Assembly (NCBI GenBank): GCA_964474295.1
Contig: CAYYRN010000062.1
Coordinates: forward strand, 1 to 6,620
Reading direction: 5' to 3'
Length of the DNA: 6,620 bases
Origin: SIG575 sp964474295
GTDB lineage: Bacteria > Bacillota > Clostridia > Oscillospirales > Acutalibacteraceae
The notes under the pieces are model-generated. The model was not told where the DNA came from. It ran no database searches and was given only the letters and a program-made list of their open reading frames with translations. Positions 6,619 to 6,620 of the stretch are shown here, in pieces (position 1 is the stretch's first letter; each line of letters starts with the position of its first letter). The translations under genes and the position numbers were made by a program.

Positions 6619-6620
6619 AA

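Noticed and set aside
1..6620. Mobile elements, CRISPR arrays, tRNA/rRNA genes or att sites
   Set aside because: No transposase or integrase motifs, regularly spaced repeats, long direct repeats or tRNA-like folds were seen on either strand by reading; the window is filled by six metabolic genes.

Overview
The window reads as one polycistronic sugar-acid operon, with all six genes on the minus strand and therefore transcribed from right to left. Low to moderate GC, strong AGGAGG-type ribosome binding sites, very short intergenic gaps (about 11 to 23 bases) and the protein types used (an SDR-type mannonate oxidoreductase, a short UxuA, a Bacillus-type KDPG aldolase) suggest a Firmicute, probably a gut-type Clostridium or Ruminococcus relative. 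The exact taxon cannot be fixed from the sequence alone.

Layout in transcription order: an 18-bp imperfect palindrome at the right edge (6601-6618), possibly an operator; a GPH-family sugar:cation symporter (6572-5142); uronate isomerase uxaC with a TTG start (5122-3743); mannonate dehydratase uxuA (3726-2686); an SDR-family D-mannonate oxidoreductase / fructuronate reductase uxuB (2674-1847); KDPG aldolase (1823-1206); and a Gfo/Idh/MocA oxidoreductase of unknown substrate (1189-8). No gap between genes is large enough to hold another gene or a terminator, and no stretch over 300 bases lacks a gene.

Together the genes describe uptake of a hexuronate or hexuronide followed by D-glucuronate -> D-fructuronate (UxaC) -> D-mannonate (UxuB) -> 2-keto-3-deoxygluconate (UxuA). 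The last known step is cleavage of KDPG to pyruvate and glyceraldehyde 3-phosphate (aldolase). The kinase converting KDG to KDPG is not in the window, nor is any glucuronidase, polysaccharide lyase, altronate-branch gene (uxaA/uxaB) or regulator.

Most of the window is a well-known pathway. The least explained parts are the terminal Gfo/Idh/MocA gene, the palindrome at the promoter end, and the altered residues around otherwise intact catalytic motifs in UxaC. I found no mobile element, CRISPR array, RNA gene or clear sign of a new system.
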